DNA of 64,000 nt from Dasyornis broadbenti (Eukaryota; Chordata; Aves; Passeriformes; Dasyornithidae), in NCBI GenBank assembly GCA_013397935.1, contig VZRN01004204.1, forward strand, positions 1,808,294 through 1,872,293. Reading direction: 5' to 3'. Below, piece after piece: positions 47,413-61,100 of the stretch. The notes under the pieces are model-generated. The model did not search any database and was not told the DNA's origin. It saw only the letters and a program-made list of their open reading frames with translations. The position numbers and the translations under genes were made by a program. Every line of letters starts with the position of its first letter. Position 1 is the first letter of the stretch.

Positions 47413-50400
47413 GAAATGAACAATTTCGTTGACTCATCCATGTAATTTTCTTACAAACACTGTCCACCACAGAGCACATGTCCAAAAAGTGCTTGAGAAC
47501 CCCACTAAAAATATCACAGAACATTTAACAGCACCAAAGTAAACCGAAGCCTTCCCAGCTCTCTTTGTACAGACCTTTAGTACAAAGCACCAAAAGCCAC
47601 AACATTGACAACATTCCTAAAAAGACAGAACAGGAGAGGTGCAGGGTGGCACCTATAGCTTGTGTCACTTTTCCTTTGCAACTGGAAATTTAATCTATAA
47701 AAGTCGTCCTAGATGTATTTAAGGTCTTCTGTTCCTTCTTTGTTTCTGGGACAATTGCATAAGAGAGACAAGACTTGCAGTGGGGAAAAAAAAAGTGAAG
47801 ACTTTTAGAGACATTTCTTATTCCCTGGATCTGTGAAGCAGGGAGAAAGGTGGAGGTATTGAACCTGCACTCTGACATGTAAACTGCATCTCCGATGAAC
47901 AGAGACTCCATCCTTTGAGGGAGAAGCTCCTGGGGAACCAAGCTGTGAAACACTGCTTTTTTATGCTAGAGCTTCAGGCAATTTAGGCTCAGGATTCAAA
48001 GAGCAGCCGGGGTGGACTTGCTTAGTGTTGAGCAGGATGCCCACACAGCAAGCAGAGGACAGAGGCAACCCACTCATGGAAATGAAGAGCTAGGAAAGTG
48101 TGCCATGGTGCAGTTTACTAAAGGAATTGAAACACAGAGGGAAGCAGGAACAAGGGAAGAAGCGACAGTGATGGAAGCAGATGGGAAATGAGGGATGTTT
48201 CATGGGGTAGCATGAGAGAGACATTAATATGTTTGAAATCTAAGGGGAAAGACAATGACTGATGCCGAGAAGCAGTGAAAGGATGTAGGAAACAGCATGG
48301 CTGGTGAGGAGAGGGAACAAGCAGAGTCGAGGGATTTACTTTCTTCCTGATGTATGCTGAAAGGAAGTCTCAAAACATTTAGTTTTTCCTGTGAGAGAAA
48401 CTTTGTTCTCCAATCACATCCAAAAGGGAAAGCAAGCCTGGTGAGGAGTCAGTTCTGAACTTCCCCAGTGTGCAAGGCGATTTGCTTCAGGCTGACTTCC
48501 CTTTGTTTTGAAAGCCTGAGCAGCATCCTGCTATGCCTATGACTATCAAATAGTGATGATAGAATCAAACTATAAATGAAAGAATGAAAAAATCCCTTGT
48601 GTCATGGCATTTCCTTTATGAGTAATTGGTGCCTGCAAATGAGGACTACTTGCCATTTTTCCAATACACAAGCAGTAATTAGCATTTCTGGTTCTTGCCT
48701 CAGTTGCAGTTAAGTTGAAACAGGAAAAAGCTCAGCTATGGGAGGAAGTGATGAAGTTAACTGACAACTGTTCTCATTACCTTGCTATTTATTTTTAAGA
48801 TCAGTCCTGCTTGCTATTAAAAATGAATTTCAGGTATTCAGGATGGATTCCACAGTAACTCTATTTATTTAAGTGAAATAAATGAAACTCTCTTTCTCCT
48901 GCAAACATTCAGTGATGAAAAAGGCTAAAAAACATTGACTGCTTGTTTTACATATAGAAATGTAGCATGCATAAACAATAATGAGCAGTAAATAAAAATT
49001 TCTTCCTGCCTGCATAAAAAAAGTAATTTCAGCCAGTTGAATACTAAATCTCTCTCCTCCACCTCACAAGTTTTGTTCTTGTTAAGAACACTGCTGGAAG
49101 TTTCACTATGAAATGAAGTTGGTAAATGAAACTTCAGCTATTAGTTTCTGTAGAAGAGAAACGGACCCACTGACCTCTTCGAACTCAAAGGCTCTTATTA
49201 CAGACACTAATTGTTGTTCTTTCCTACCTTCCAGCTCTGCTGTGCCATTCTCAGAAATTAATTCACCTCATTTGTCAGTAGCCGTTCTCAGAACAGACTT
49301 TTATACATTGCTGATGGTTCAAAAGCTGTTGCAGTAGGTTTCCACAGTGACTTTTACTTCTTTAAAAGGAAACGTGCACTTGAGGAGGAGTACATATAAT
49401 GCGCAGACACCTACAGTTAAGTACAGGCTTTTGGGTAATCTTCCACATAGTTTAAGGGATTGTGCATTTTCCACTTCACTTCATCAGAATCTTCAAGTCT
49501 TACAAGCTCATAGGTTTTGCACTCCACATATATTAAAGAGAATAGACTTCCTTGTGTTTCAAATCTAGAAACAAGACAAAGACCAAAGACATCTCTAGCT
49601 CTTAGGAAACCATGTCCTGTTGAAACTCCATGTTCAGTTTAAGATGCAATATTACAAGATGCCCATTTTTCAGTAGGGCATACATTATGTTTCTATTTTC
49701 ATAATGCTTGCTACTTGCAGTAGATATCATTCTGTATAATTTGGTCCATGAAAATTTCCTGAGAATGTGTTGGGAGTAGACCAAATGAGTATGGGGGAAA
49801 GGCTGGAAATGCATGTCTTTTTGAAGAATTTTAACCAGAATGCAGAAAGATTTTCAAAACCACAGACCTGACCTGTAATAAAACCAAAACTTCTCACCAG
49901 TTGCATTACCTTGGTAGTAGTAAAGACATATGCCACCACACATATACAAAACATGTCAAGTTAAATAAAAGCCAAAAAAGAATACAATTTGTTCTGGACT
50001 TCAGCCTCAACTCCACCCTCAAATTAAAGGATTCTGTAGGTCAGAAACTGTGAGCCATGGACTACATTATGTTTTTTTCAGAAAGGTGCCATAAAACAGC
50101 ATTAGCTACATCTGGACCAGCAAGTTCCAAAGCTTCCCAAGTACCTGCCTTATATCCCTACTGCAGTGTGCAGTGCCCTTGGCTAAAGTACAACATCTCA
50201 GCTGCAATTTTAACATATTCCCAAAATACTCTATGCATCTCAGCTGCCTAATGTCAGAAATTAGTATTAAATAAAGGTTGGACATATTCATACAGTATAA
50301 AGTGGGCAAAAGATAATAATTTCTGTGTCAAAAAATGGAGCCATAACTATCTTTCATGTCACATCCTTGCATATACATAAAGAAAGCAAGTTTGTTGACA

Positions 50401-52288
50401 CAAACCCAGCTGTCTGCAAAAATGAAAACAATTTCAGATAATCAATAAGATACAAAGAAACTTCTGCTTTGACAATAACATAATTGCAGTATCCTGCCCA
50501 AAAGGGTTCACACAAAGCAGCGGATGCAGGAGCCATTGTGGTCCCAAGGAAATACTTTGAAGGAGAGATTTTTTCTCTGTTTAGTCTATCACTTTGCAAT
50601 AAAAATGTAACACCTTTGAGGCAGTGCATATCTTAGTACCGTCTAAATTTGGGGAATATAACAGAGTGCTGGACCTCTTAGAAAGTTAAATTAATACAAC
50701 ATAAAAATGATTATACTCACAACAAGAAGAATCTATAGAGATGAAATAATGAGGCACAATGCAGTGAATTACAGATATTATATTAATAGTGTTGACATTA
50801 TTGGTGGTAATACAGTAACATGCTTTTCACAACATCATGCCCTAGTTTATTACAACAGAGAAGTGAATCTAATAAAAGCAAATCAGCTCTCACTGGACCT
50901 GAAAATATTTTTCATTCCCCAGAGGAGCGCTCCAATCCTTCAAATCTTCTTTTTAAGGCTAGATCAAAATTGTTGTTAGGAGAGCTGGCCAAAACAGTGT
51001 TGACAGCTGAGGAAATGTTAGGGGCTGGAGTTAGAAAGTAGAGATATATGGTGAATTTCTGTTTCTTTTTAAACTTAGTTTAAGCCTGAGGTGGACACAA
51101 CATTTTCCCTCACAGAAAAATAAGATGCTTCCATCAGCTCCAGTTCCATGCACACACACAGGCAAGGCTGAGAATTTGTGTCCCTGCTGTATCAGTTCTA
51201 CAAAGGACTGCTGCCATCTCTCTAAGCTGCTTGCCTTTCAGCCAGGGACTCCTGAAGTCCTGGCTGAAACAAAACTAAACAGCTCAAGAGAAGCAGGCCC
51301 TGTTTTTTCTATATCTCCTTTCAGCCTGAGCCATAAAACACAGAGAAGGCAACATGGCCAGTAACAACAAACAAAAACATTTGTCTGCAATCTCAGAGAG
51401 TTTTGAAGTGGCTTTGTAGAAAAAGGTCATCCTCTAGTGATACTGGTTTTACATCCCTACTAACAAGGCCATACATATGAATTTGGTAATGTTTGTCCCA
51501 GAAGGACAGCCAGACTCTCATGGGGACTAGGTTTCACTGCAGCTGGAGCTTTTACTACCAGAGACAAGGGAGTACTCAAGTAGATAAATGCCCTTCTGTT
51601 ATAAATCTCCTTCCTTTTTGGACACAGTCTCAAAAACCGTGACACGAAAGATATAATACATATGTAGCTATGGAAACAATGGTTTATTGTTTCTTTCCAT
51701 ATGAAGACACAGAACAAGGACAGAGAGGAGGACAATAACTTGGCCATGAGCAAACCTACATTTGGAGAAAAGACAGAGTATGGCATTCTCAGTTACCCTG
51801 CTCCTCTGGAGACACAAGGCCAACACAACACAGTGCAATGAATCTACTCTCCTTGCATCTCTGACAAGAACAGAGATGGGGCGGCAGGAAAAGAAGGAAA
51901 AAAGTACATCTGGAAAAAGAAAATGAAGTTAGAAATAGATGCAGCATGGCCTGTTGGACTTCCTTTGTCAAGCATGATCCCTCATCTTTCCTGACTAAGC
52001 CAGTTTATTTTTATTCATTACAGAAAGAACAGAGAAGACTCCGTAATTATTCACTAGATACTGACATGGAATAAATTGATCTTTCCACATCATATCACTT
52101 CAGACTTAAAATACAGAGAGACATGTGATTAAATCAATATTCTCAAAGGAGACAACGCTCTCTAATAGCTAGCTTTAATAATCATAATTTTGCAACCCAC
52201 TGTGCTTTGAACATAGGAATGAATTAGACATGTCAGAGCCAAGTACTCACAGGAAGAAGGTAGGTATTAGTGTATCATAGTCTTTTTT
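47413..52288. other. Unannotated non-coding DNA
   Basis: No gene was recognised. The stretch 48590-49030 is AT-rich and free of repeat signatures, with several TAAT cores; it is discussed as a possible conserved element. Frames are at most 108 codons (minus 51460-51786) with no domain. Confidence 0.55.
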
Positions 52289-52340
52289 CAGCTGTGGAAA
52301 CTGAGACCAAGGGTTTACTGGTAGTATTTACAAGGCGACA
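52289..52340 (+). mobile_element. Possible MIR relic
   Basis: AGCTGTGGAAACTGAGACCA followed by AGGGTTTACTGGT and CAAGGCGACACT recalls the MIR core (GGAAACTGAGGCCCAGAGAGG...CAAGGTCACAC) in order and spacing. It is a weak match of about 50 bases; chance is possible. Confidence 0.4.
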
Positions 52341-55300
52341 CTTAAATACCATGATGCCCCTCACTTTTGGTTTACTCTTACAAGAATAAATGTCTTCTGG
52401 AACAAAGGATTTTAGAAAACAAAGTCTAATGACCCAGTTTCTATAAGGATGATTGAAATCACTGGAGGTACAGTAGTTATCTGAAAGGTAACAATTTCTT
52501 TAGCTGTCTAATACTACATGTATGCTATTAACATCTCTGTTACCTTTAACAGCACACCTGATCCTTGAGACCAGGTTTGCCTATGCTTTTGAAAATACTG
52601 CCTTTTTTTTCTCTCTTTTGTACTGCAAGACACCTTGCCAAGCAGCCCTGGACACACAGGGTTTAGATACCTGCTGGAGGTTCCTGCTGGTCAGGCTCTC
52701 TATTGCCAATGCAAAGGGATATGTACAGCCTGAAAGCTCAGTTCCTTTCTTCCACACACGTTCTTGTCCCTTACTCTCGACTCTAAAGACATCTTTGGTG
52801 TGTAAACCAAAATGCTAAAAGAAACACATCTGCTCCACAACTAGCAACAGGAAAAAGTCCCAGCTGTGCCCACATTCAAGGTTTGAGGGAGAAGAAGGAA
52901 AGGAAGATGTCATCCTTGAGGTTAAAGAGCAATTCAATATAACAGGGGACTGTCACTCTCAGGTCATGGTCCCTACACAAGCACACAATGCTTCCCAAAC
53001 ATCTCCAGAGCAGGAATGACTGCATATTCCCCTCCTCTAGCAGTGTCTTGCCCTGTAGTGATCAGGGTTCTTGTTACCCTAATGGTAATTCCTACATGAC
53101 ATATAAGCACTTCTTCTTCCTTAAATATTCTCTAGGGGAAACACACAGTGTCTGAGCAGCAACCAGATCCTGGAGGTCTGTGGTTACCAAAGAGAAACAT
53201 GCTAGAGATGTCTGTCCTCACTGACTGTGTCTAGGCAAGATGTCATATTACTAAGCTCACAGCAGTTGCTGAGAGAGGTTTTGCTATGCACCTTTCTTGA
53301 TTAACCAACAAATTCCCTCCTAGAGGCATCTGAAGTAGGAGCACTGCCTGTGAACTGAAACTGAATTTATCTGCCTTTCATTTTTTGTCCATTATCTCCA
53401 CTTGAATTATGCATTCCAGTCTGGAGCTGCACTCACACAGGCTAATCTCCTACCAGTTTCTTTGATAGGCAGCTCAAACCCTATCTCCAGTTTTAATAAC
53501 TAACAGCATGTGACATTTGTGGATCAGGATGTAAATAGATTTAATGAAAATGAGACCAGAGCAGGTGGATCCAAACAACAATTCCAGAATGGAAACAGCA
53601 TTACCAGAAAATTTTTCTGAAACTTCCTATAAGGCCAACAAAATGAACAATAAAAGTCAGAAAAGCCTGAAAATATTCTAAAATTGAGCATCTTTATTAC
53701 ACACCACAGTGTGAAAAACCCTTGCACCATCTTCCATAGGGAAATGTGTTAGTAAGAAACAGTTACATCAAGGAAGATTTTAACTATAACACAGGAAAGC
53801 AAATACTTTTTGTCCTTGCTTTGTCCTTTAATAGTGAGCTCAGAGCTGCATTTTTTGTAATGCAGCATACTTGAGAAGATATTGGGTTAGGATGCACTGG
53901 TTCTCAGTTCTCTCCCTGCTTTGGTCCCAGCGTAGTGGTGTTATACTCTTCCTTGGTCTCTTGTTTCTCCTGTATGTCCTTCCTCTTTATCTTTTAAGAA
54001 GCACCAAGATAAAGGCCTTAAGGGTCACATCTTTTGTAAATGCTGATGTTAGGATGATCCTGCTGAGACATACTGAAATTACAATAAGGAGGACATGACA
54101 GCCAGTTCAGAATTCAGACACAAATACCAGTGACAGTACTATGAGCTAATCATATAATTGTATTCTTCAGTAGTTAACCCCAGATTTCTGGTTTCATAGA
54201 TTCTTGGACAGGATGTCTACCTTCTCTAAATATGAACATTTGGAGAATTGGAAGTGAGGCAGGGGTCAGCCATGCCAAAAAGTGGGGGAGTCATGGGGAA
54301 TATCTTCAGGGAATATCTGCCCTGTGCAATTGATGACAAACTATTTACCTGCATGAGAAGAGGTTGGTGTTTGCAAACCAGCAGTATCAGACAAGAACAA
54401 GCAGTAGAATCCCATTTTCAAACTGAATTATCAGTCATAAAACATAATCTCCAAATTACCTATCTTGTAAGTCTAGTGTGATGCCATATGTGTTTGATTT
54501 TTAATAGTATAGATAAGTTTCCAATACATCCAAAAACTATATATGCATTCCCTGACTTTACAGCTGAAATTATTTGAGATGTTCAGAGGCCTGCTAGTAA
54601 AGGAAAGCAGCAAATATTCTGTAATCTCTGCAGCAGTAAAAGATCTCACTAGAGGAACCTGCTGCTATGTCACAGACATTTGCAATAATCACATTTAGGA
54701 AGGGAACGTGACACCACTTGTTCAGTGTGATGGAGCTATTGCAGAGGCTCGTGCTAGCTAATTAATCACCAGGACTGCTGAATGGGAAGAATCTTTTCCA
54801 GAGAGATTTATAGGCATAGCTGGAATAAGCCTGAGAACTTTTTGTGCTTTCCCAGTGTGTGTGCAGAAAGCAGCCAATTGTGAGGCTGGCATTGGTCCTT
54901 GGTGATCAGCAGTGGGCTAACAAGTGAGGCATTATTCTGCTGGAGCTGGAAACCCCACCCCGACACTGAATAAACAAAACTGCTGCTGTGAATTCCCTCT
55001 GCAAAAGTAAAAATCAAGATGGAAAAATCATAGTAAATATCATGCTCTGAAGTACAGTGACAGGTAGAATAATCTGTGCAGTATTTAAAATGCTTTAAAA
55101 TTCACTGCTCTTTTTAAAGATCCTGATTTTTTTTTTTTGTCCTCCTTAAGAAATATGTGGATTGACAGCTTCCAGTCATTAGTTTAGATAAGATCTTCTT
55201 TTGTTATCATTAACAATTAGGTGTGATGAGTACATTCCAAAAATCTTTCAAAATAGTTTGTAATTCTTAAGGTTCTGATCTTGCAAAGTTGTACCCACAT

Positions 55301-58116
55301 ACATGATGGTAAGCTTGCAACCAGTGCTTCTCTGTGCAGCAGAAACAGCAGTAATCCAATTTTCAATACATCCCTATAGGGTAAAAATAGTCTTTTTCTC
55401 AGAGGACTGCAATTCTGGTAGGTAGGGGTTTTGAACTGCAAAAACTGAGTTTGCTTTCATCAATGCAATAATAACAAAGCAGGGAAAGCAGGGTATCAAG
55501 GAAGAAAAGAGAAGAAATTCTTTCTAGAAAGGATAAACACCCAAGCAACAAGAGTCTGACACCCTCTCCTATCTTAGCTCAGCAAGTTGTGTACACACCT
55601 TCAGCCCTCAAAAGGCTAGACGGGTTGGAACTTGTTCCAGCTTCTTGCAAAGTCAGAAGGAAGTTCTCCTATTGAATTAAGTGGACAGCAGATTTGATTT
55701 AACACTTAGCTGACTAGTTATTCCTTACTCGGTGAGACACTCGGTACATTGAGTCACTGAATGAAAACGATCTGCCAAATCTAGTAAAAATCAATAGAGA
55801 TGAAAAAAGTAGACCAAATGCCATAACTTTGGGATTCTGATGGAAATGCCTATATTGTGATCCCAGGCAGACAGTCCTGATTAGTCCAGGTGCACACACA
55901 GGTTCTCAGCCTCTCAGACATCCTCTTCCTATGCTGTAGCTGCTTTCACACACTTCCTCTGAATTTCCCTTCTGGCAGTTCTACCTTCAGACCACAGAAT
56001 TTTCAATTTTTTTCTTAGATCAAAATTTCCTGTGACATCCCAAAGTGGAACAATTCTCTTTCCAGATGCGCACTAATGCCTTAAACCAGTCTGTACAAAT
56101 TTTGATTAAGGAAACAAGACGTCTGATTTTCAAGAAACGTGACAGCATTTTCTCAAAGAGGTTGACCCTTTCTAGAGGCACAGCAACTGTAATTTCTTGA
56201 TTAAACCACAGCACAAGCATCTCAGGGTTTGTATTCTCTTTTGGATTTAAAATACTCTACCAATTTGGAAATGGAAAGAAGAGGGGTCCCTATTCTGTTG
56301 CTCTTTTCTCTTTCTTTCGCCTCCCTCACCTAACACACAGTAGTCTATACAATTCTCCAAGTGAGGACCATGAATACCCCTTTGCTCCTGGAGGCTTCAG
56401 GTAGAAATTAACATGCCAAAAGATATATTTACCTGAAGGCTAACTCCAAGGAAGCATTCTGCCTCAGGGAAGCAGTCAAGCATGTGCCTGTTCCAAAAGA
56501 CATTATTACATGCTTCAGTAACTTCCTTACACTGAGGTTTGAAGGATATAATCTTGAAAAAATTCTCATGCCCATATCTAAGCCATTTTCCTAACTGGCA
56601 AAAGATATTTGCTATTTCAGTATGTATTCCAGTCCATAGCAGGTTAAGCTGGATTCTTTTTGAAGAATTCATTCGTTTTCCTGCAAAGAAGCACAGATTT
56701 CCTATATCCAGGCACACTGATATGGCCACTCAAGTGGAAAGACATTATTCAAGTTATTGATCTAACTCAGATGAAGCAGGATCTCCTAATCCCACATGAA
56801 TCAATCCCTTCATCAGCTACCAGAGATTGCAGGGAGGGGCACGGGAGGCACTCCTTGATTTCAATCACGGGCTCCTCTCTGGGTACAAGGGGTTTATTTT
56901 GTACCTGAGTTAGGTGCAATGGAAGATACCACACGGGATTCAAACCTCAAACCATCTGTAGGAAAGAAGTCAATGCACGGGAAGAGTTTGTGTTCTAGCT
57001 CCTTAAGCCTACTCCAGCAAAAGGCAACTATTTTAAGCATAATCCCCCTTTTGGGAGGAAGAGGAGGATTATCTGCCTTGCAATGCACAGACAAGGACAT
57101 TGAGTTAATGAAGCATTCTATTTTGTTTCCACCTAAAAAGCTGTAACATAAGAAAGCACCTCTCCCCAAGAATAATCTGTGAAATTTATTTAAGATGCAT
57201 TTGAGAATGGTTACAATCACATTTCTGAACCTCCTACCGGTGGCAGCTATCAGGATGAAATAGCATCAGTGACATGAACAGCATGACAACATTATGTAAG
57301 AGATTATGAAGCTGTTTCAAACCTGCTTTGATACGGCATTAAAAATCAGCGGGAAAAACTTTGTTTAATATTTCAACAACATGTTTAAAAGTTAAACACT
57401 TTCATTCCTCTGATGGTGCAAAAGCCTTAGTACAGAGACAGGAAAAAAGGGAGACATTTCAAGTCTTTTGCCTACAGTGTAGGACTATCACATAAATCTT
57501 GTCACAAAACATCCTTGCTTCCCAAAAAGATGGCCAGCATCAGCAGGAGACATGATTTGCACCCAATTCCAATGCATTTCCTTATGGGCACACATTGTTT
57601 TCCCTTTAATTCTCATGACCTGAAAATAAAGTTTGGGTCTAGGCAAAGAGAAGCAATTTTATAGAGCCCACATAAGGACAGGGAACCCATCTCTAGGCTC
57701 TGATATCTTCTGGGTCTTGAGCCCAGCATGGACAGAATTTATTTCCTTCAGAGCCCACACCTCTCACGTGAGAAGGACTTACTCTTCTGCCTCAGGAAAA
57801 TATGCTGAACAGTAAGAGGGAAAGACATAATATTAAACCCTAGGGAAGATGGACAAGAAAATGTATCCCTTGAAACATATTGGAGACAAATCAGTCAGGT
57901 CCCTGCTTAGAGACTGTGAAACCATAAATCAGTCTGGGTGAAAGGAAGAGGTCTGTCACTCCTTTTAATGATTCTCTTTCTCCACAGACATACTGGCAAT
58001 ATAGGGCAAATATTTAATTCCCTTATGGTGTTAGTCCTTCTTCCAAATATCCTCTGCATTTCTTTTAACTCAAGGCATGCTTCCTGTTCCAAACAACTCA
58101 TTCTGTTTTCCAGTTG
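52341..58116. other. Unannotated non-coding DNA
   Basis: No gene or repeat family was recognised in about 5.8 kb. Frames are at most 110 codons (minus 56397-56729), overlapped by plus frames in other phases. A short T run lies near 55127-55138. Confidence 0.55.
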
Positions 58117-58145
58117 TTCTGTGCTTTCAAAATGAAAGCACAGAA
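58117..58145. repeat. Perfect 13-bp inverted repeat, 3-nt loop
   Basis: Arms TTCTGTGCTTTCA (58117-58129) and TGAAAGCACAGAA (58133-58145) are exact reverse complements around AAA. The tight loop and perfect stem fit a template-switch mutation or a structured site. There is no T-run directly after the stem, so no terminator-like feature is claimed. Confidence 0.85.
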
Positions 58146-61100
58146 ATACTCTGAAAAATCTGTCAGACTTTTAGAGGAGTAATGATGGAAGTAATGAGGC
58201 TTAGATGGAAGCTGTGAGTCATGGCAGTGCTCCACATAATTTCCTACAAATGCCAGATATGATGAGAACAGTTAATTCTGGCCTTCATATCTGTAGCCAC
58301 ATCCAATGTATGAGTGATGGTGAAGAGTATCCTCATGGTATCTTTCAATCAACAGGCTTTTTTAGCCCCATCATCTCTTTGGACTGATCCCCTCATTCTA
58401 GATGATAAGTACATATTCTCTCAATATTTTAACCATATGAAAGGCGTTATCTATTTCAAAATAGTGCCAGACATTTTAAAGCACCGTGATCAACTGTATC
58501 ACATCTGAAACCATTAGAGTTGAAATCTCATCCAGAATTTCGTAAGAGTAATATACAGATTAGCATGTGGGATTTTTCTGCTACTGTGCGTTAATAATAA
58601 TGAACCAATGAACCTATTCCATCAGTAAAGTTTACCACTATCAGAAGACATATTATCATCTTAGGATTCAAAGGATCTCTCAGGTCCATTCAAAAATTTA
58701 ACATCTGAAAAACTGTTTCTCTCCTTGGCATAAATCTGGCAAAGTAAATTCATGCTATTAACACAAAGTGCACAGAATTTGTTTTATTACTATTACCACT
58801 GGAATTGTGATTACTAGAATAGAGAACTACCAAGTATAGAAAAGGTCACAGGTCTGAAGTCTAGATCCTGGTGGGGATTAAAGAACACCACTCAAATATA
58901 TCCTTGTCATTTGCTCATGGAGACACAGCCTCATCTTTTCAAATATAGTTGTCATACTTTATTCTTGCACTCCATTAATCAAAATCATGAGTCACAAAAC
59001 CATGCTCACATTGTTGTACAATTAACCAAGTTTAGATAATTTGGGTAATGACTGCTGTATTGTTTGGGTATTGTTACTACAAGGAGATATGTGAACAGTC
59101 AATTTCCTACTGAATATCTAATACATTTCTAATAGGCAGTTTATGCCGTTTTTGATGGCACACTAAATCATCCTGTATTTAACTGTGGCACAAAGATTGA
59201 TTCAGCTTTGCAGTGGGAGTAGAACAACTGAATACAAGCGAGATCTGAACAATGTGTAAGTTAAGATATAATGCTGCCATGCTAGACCTTAAAAGAAAAT
59301 GGGATCTTTTCCTATAAAACTGAAATCTGATAGGGTAACGCCACTTGCTGGATCTAGATATTGAGGCATGGCCAGGATCATGAAGTGCTCCTGTTTTCTT
59401 TCTTTCTCTCCTCTCCCAGCCTGTCCCTTTTGACATACCTTCTGTTTTCCACAAACTGAACTTCTTTTCACAACTTCCCAAGTAAGGTACAGGTAACTGT
59501 TAGGATATTATTTTTTTAAAGAAAAACCATTTCTGTGTTATTTGGCGCTTCCTACAAGTCACGGCAGTGCCTTTAGCTACCTCTTTCCCATTGTGTAGTT
59601 GTAGGCAGCAAAGACGGCACCAGGTCTGTTCTCTTCCACCAGCACGATGCCTGGGGCCACATCCTGAGAGATATTTAGATAGCAAACTGTTGCCTATTTA
59701 TCAAGTGCCTAAATATCTGAAAAAAAGATACCTATCCCTAACTGTCAGGGCACAGATATTAAGCTATACAGCTAGCATTCCTGCTGATTTCACTAGGAGC
59801 GCTGTACAGTGAAGCCTTCCCTCCTCCACTGGCACATTTTGTATTTCTCTCCTAGGGAGCTCAATTGAAAATGTCAGTCATCCCCTGCTACAGAAAAACT
59901 TTGACACTCTAGGTTTAGAGAATGCACAGAGAGAGTCTGTAATTATTTATTCGTTTATGTATCTTTTATTTTTCATCCTTTGATTTCTGAGAATCACCAG
60001 CTAGATTTCCTGGCACAATAATTATAAATACTTCATGATGGTGTATGGATGTAAAAATTCTATTTGAAGTTTTGATGAGAGTCTGTGATGAAATGTTGGC
60101 GCATTGTTTTTACTCATCTAGGGACTTCGATGCTACAGTAATTTTCAGAGAATAAAACTTCTGCATTTATACATTACTTCCCACTTCCCTCATTACTTAT
60201 CATTCACTTTTTCAGATCGGAGTGTCATCTCCCAGCAGATAATTCCATTGATGCTTTTAATGTGGCACATACACTTAAAAACTAGAAGGAGTAGAGCCAG
60301 ATGAAGGACATATCCTTGGCAAGAATGCACACATATGAAAGATTATTGCCACACTAGCAACATCAAGCAAATGACAAGCTGAAAGTTACCTGTACCACTG
60401 ACAAGCAGAGAACGCTGTACAGCACAGGAGGGAAATACAGCCTGCGCTGTACACAGCTCTGCTGAGAAAAAGAAAAGCAATTTCCAAGACTAAACTGCTG
60501 TTTAGCCCTGAAAGTCACCACGAAGGTCTATACCTCTGTTTCCCACATTTTCCGCTCTAGTCTCTATGGGCTGGGTGACAGGGTTCTTCAATACATGAAA
60601 AATCCAAAACAAGGTGCTTTTGTTACTTGCAGCTGCTAAAATAGAACCATAAAGCTATCAGCAATGCAAGGCTGGTTTTCGGTTCTGAAATTCAAGTCGG
60701 AGAAGCTCAGGCTGCGGCTGGAGTTGGAGTGTATCACCTCCCCTGCACAGCCCTTGCAAAAGGCATGCAACAATACCGAGAAGAAAACTCATCCTAAAGG
60801 AGCACCTTAGACTAGAAAAATACAGCAAAACAGTGGAAACCCAATAGCTTGGCAAATGCAATATGGAGCAAGCTACAGAACATGAGAGGGAAAAACATAC
60901 ACAGAATATAAACTCCTAACCATTTGTCACTGAAAAATGCTTGCAGCAATTAACTCTATGCTGTACAGCCTGTAATTCAAGATAAAAATGACTCAGGTTT
61001 TAGTCACGAGCCCACTTACACAGCTGAGAAATAAGTCACTTAACACGGAGCAAGACAGTGCTTAGCAAATGCAGCACAGGAAGAAAGCTGCAAAGATCAG

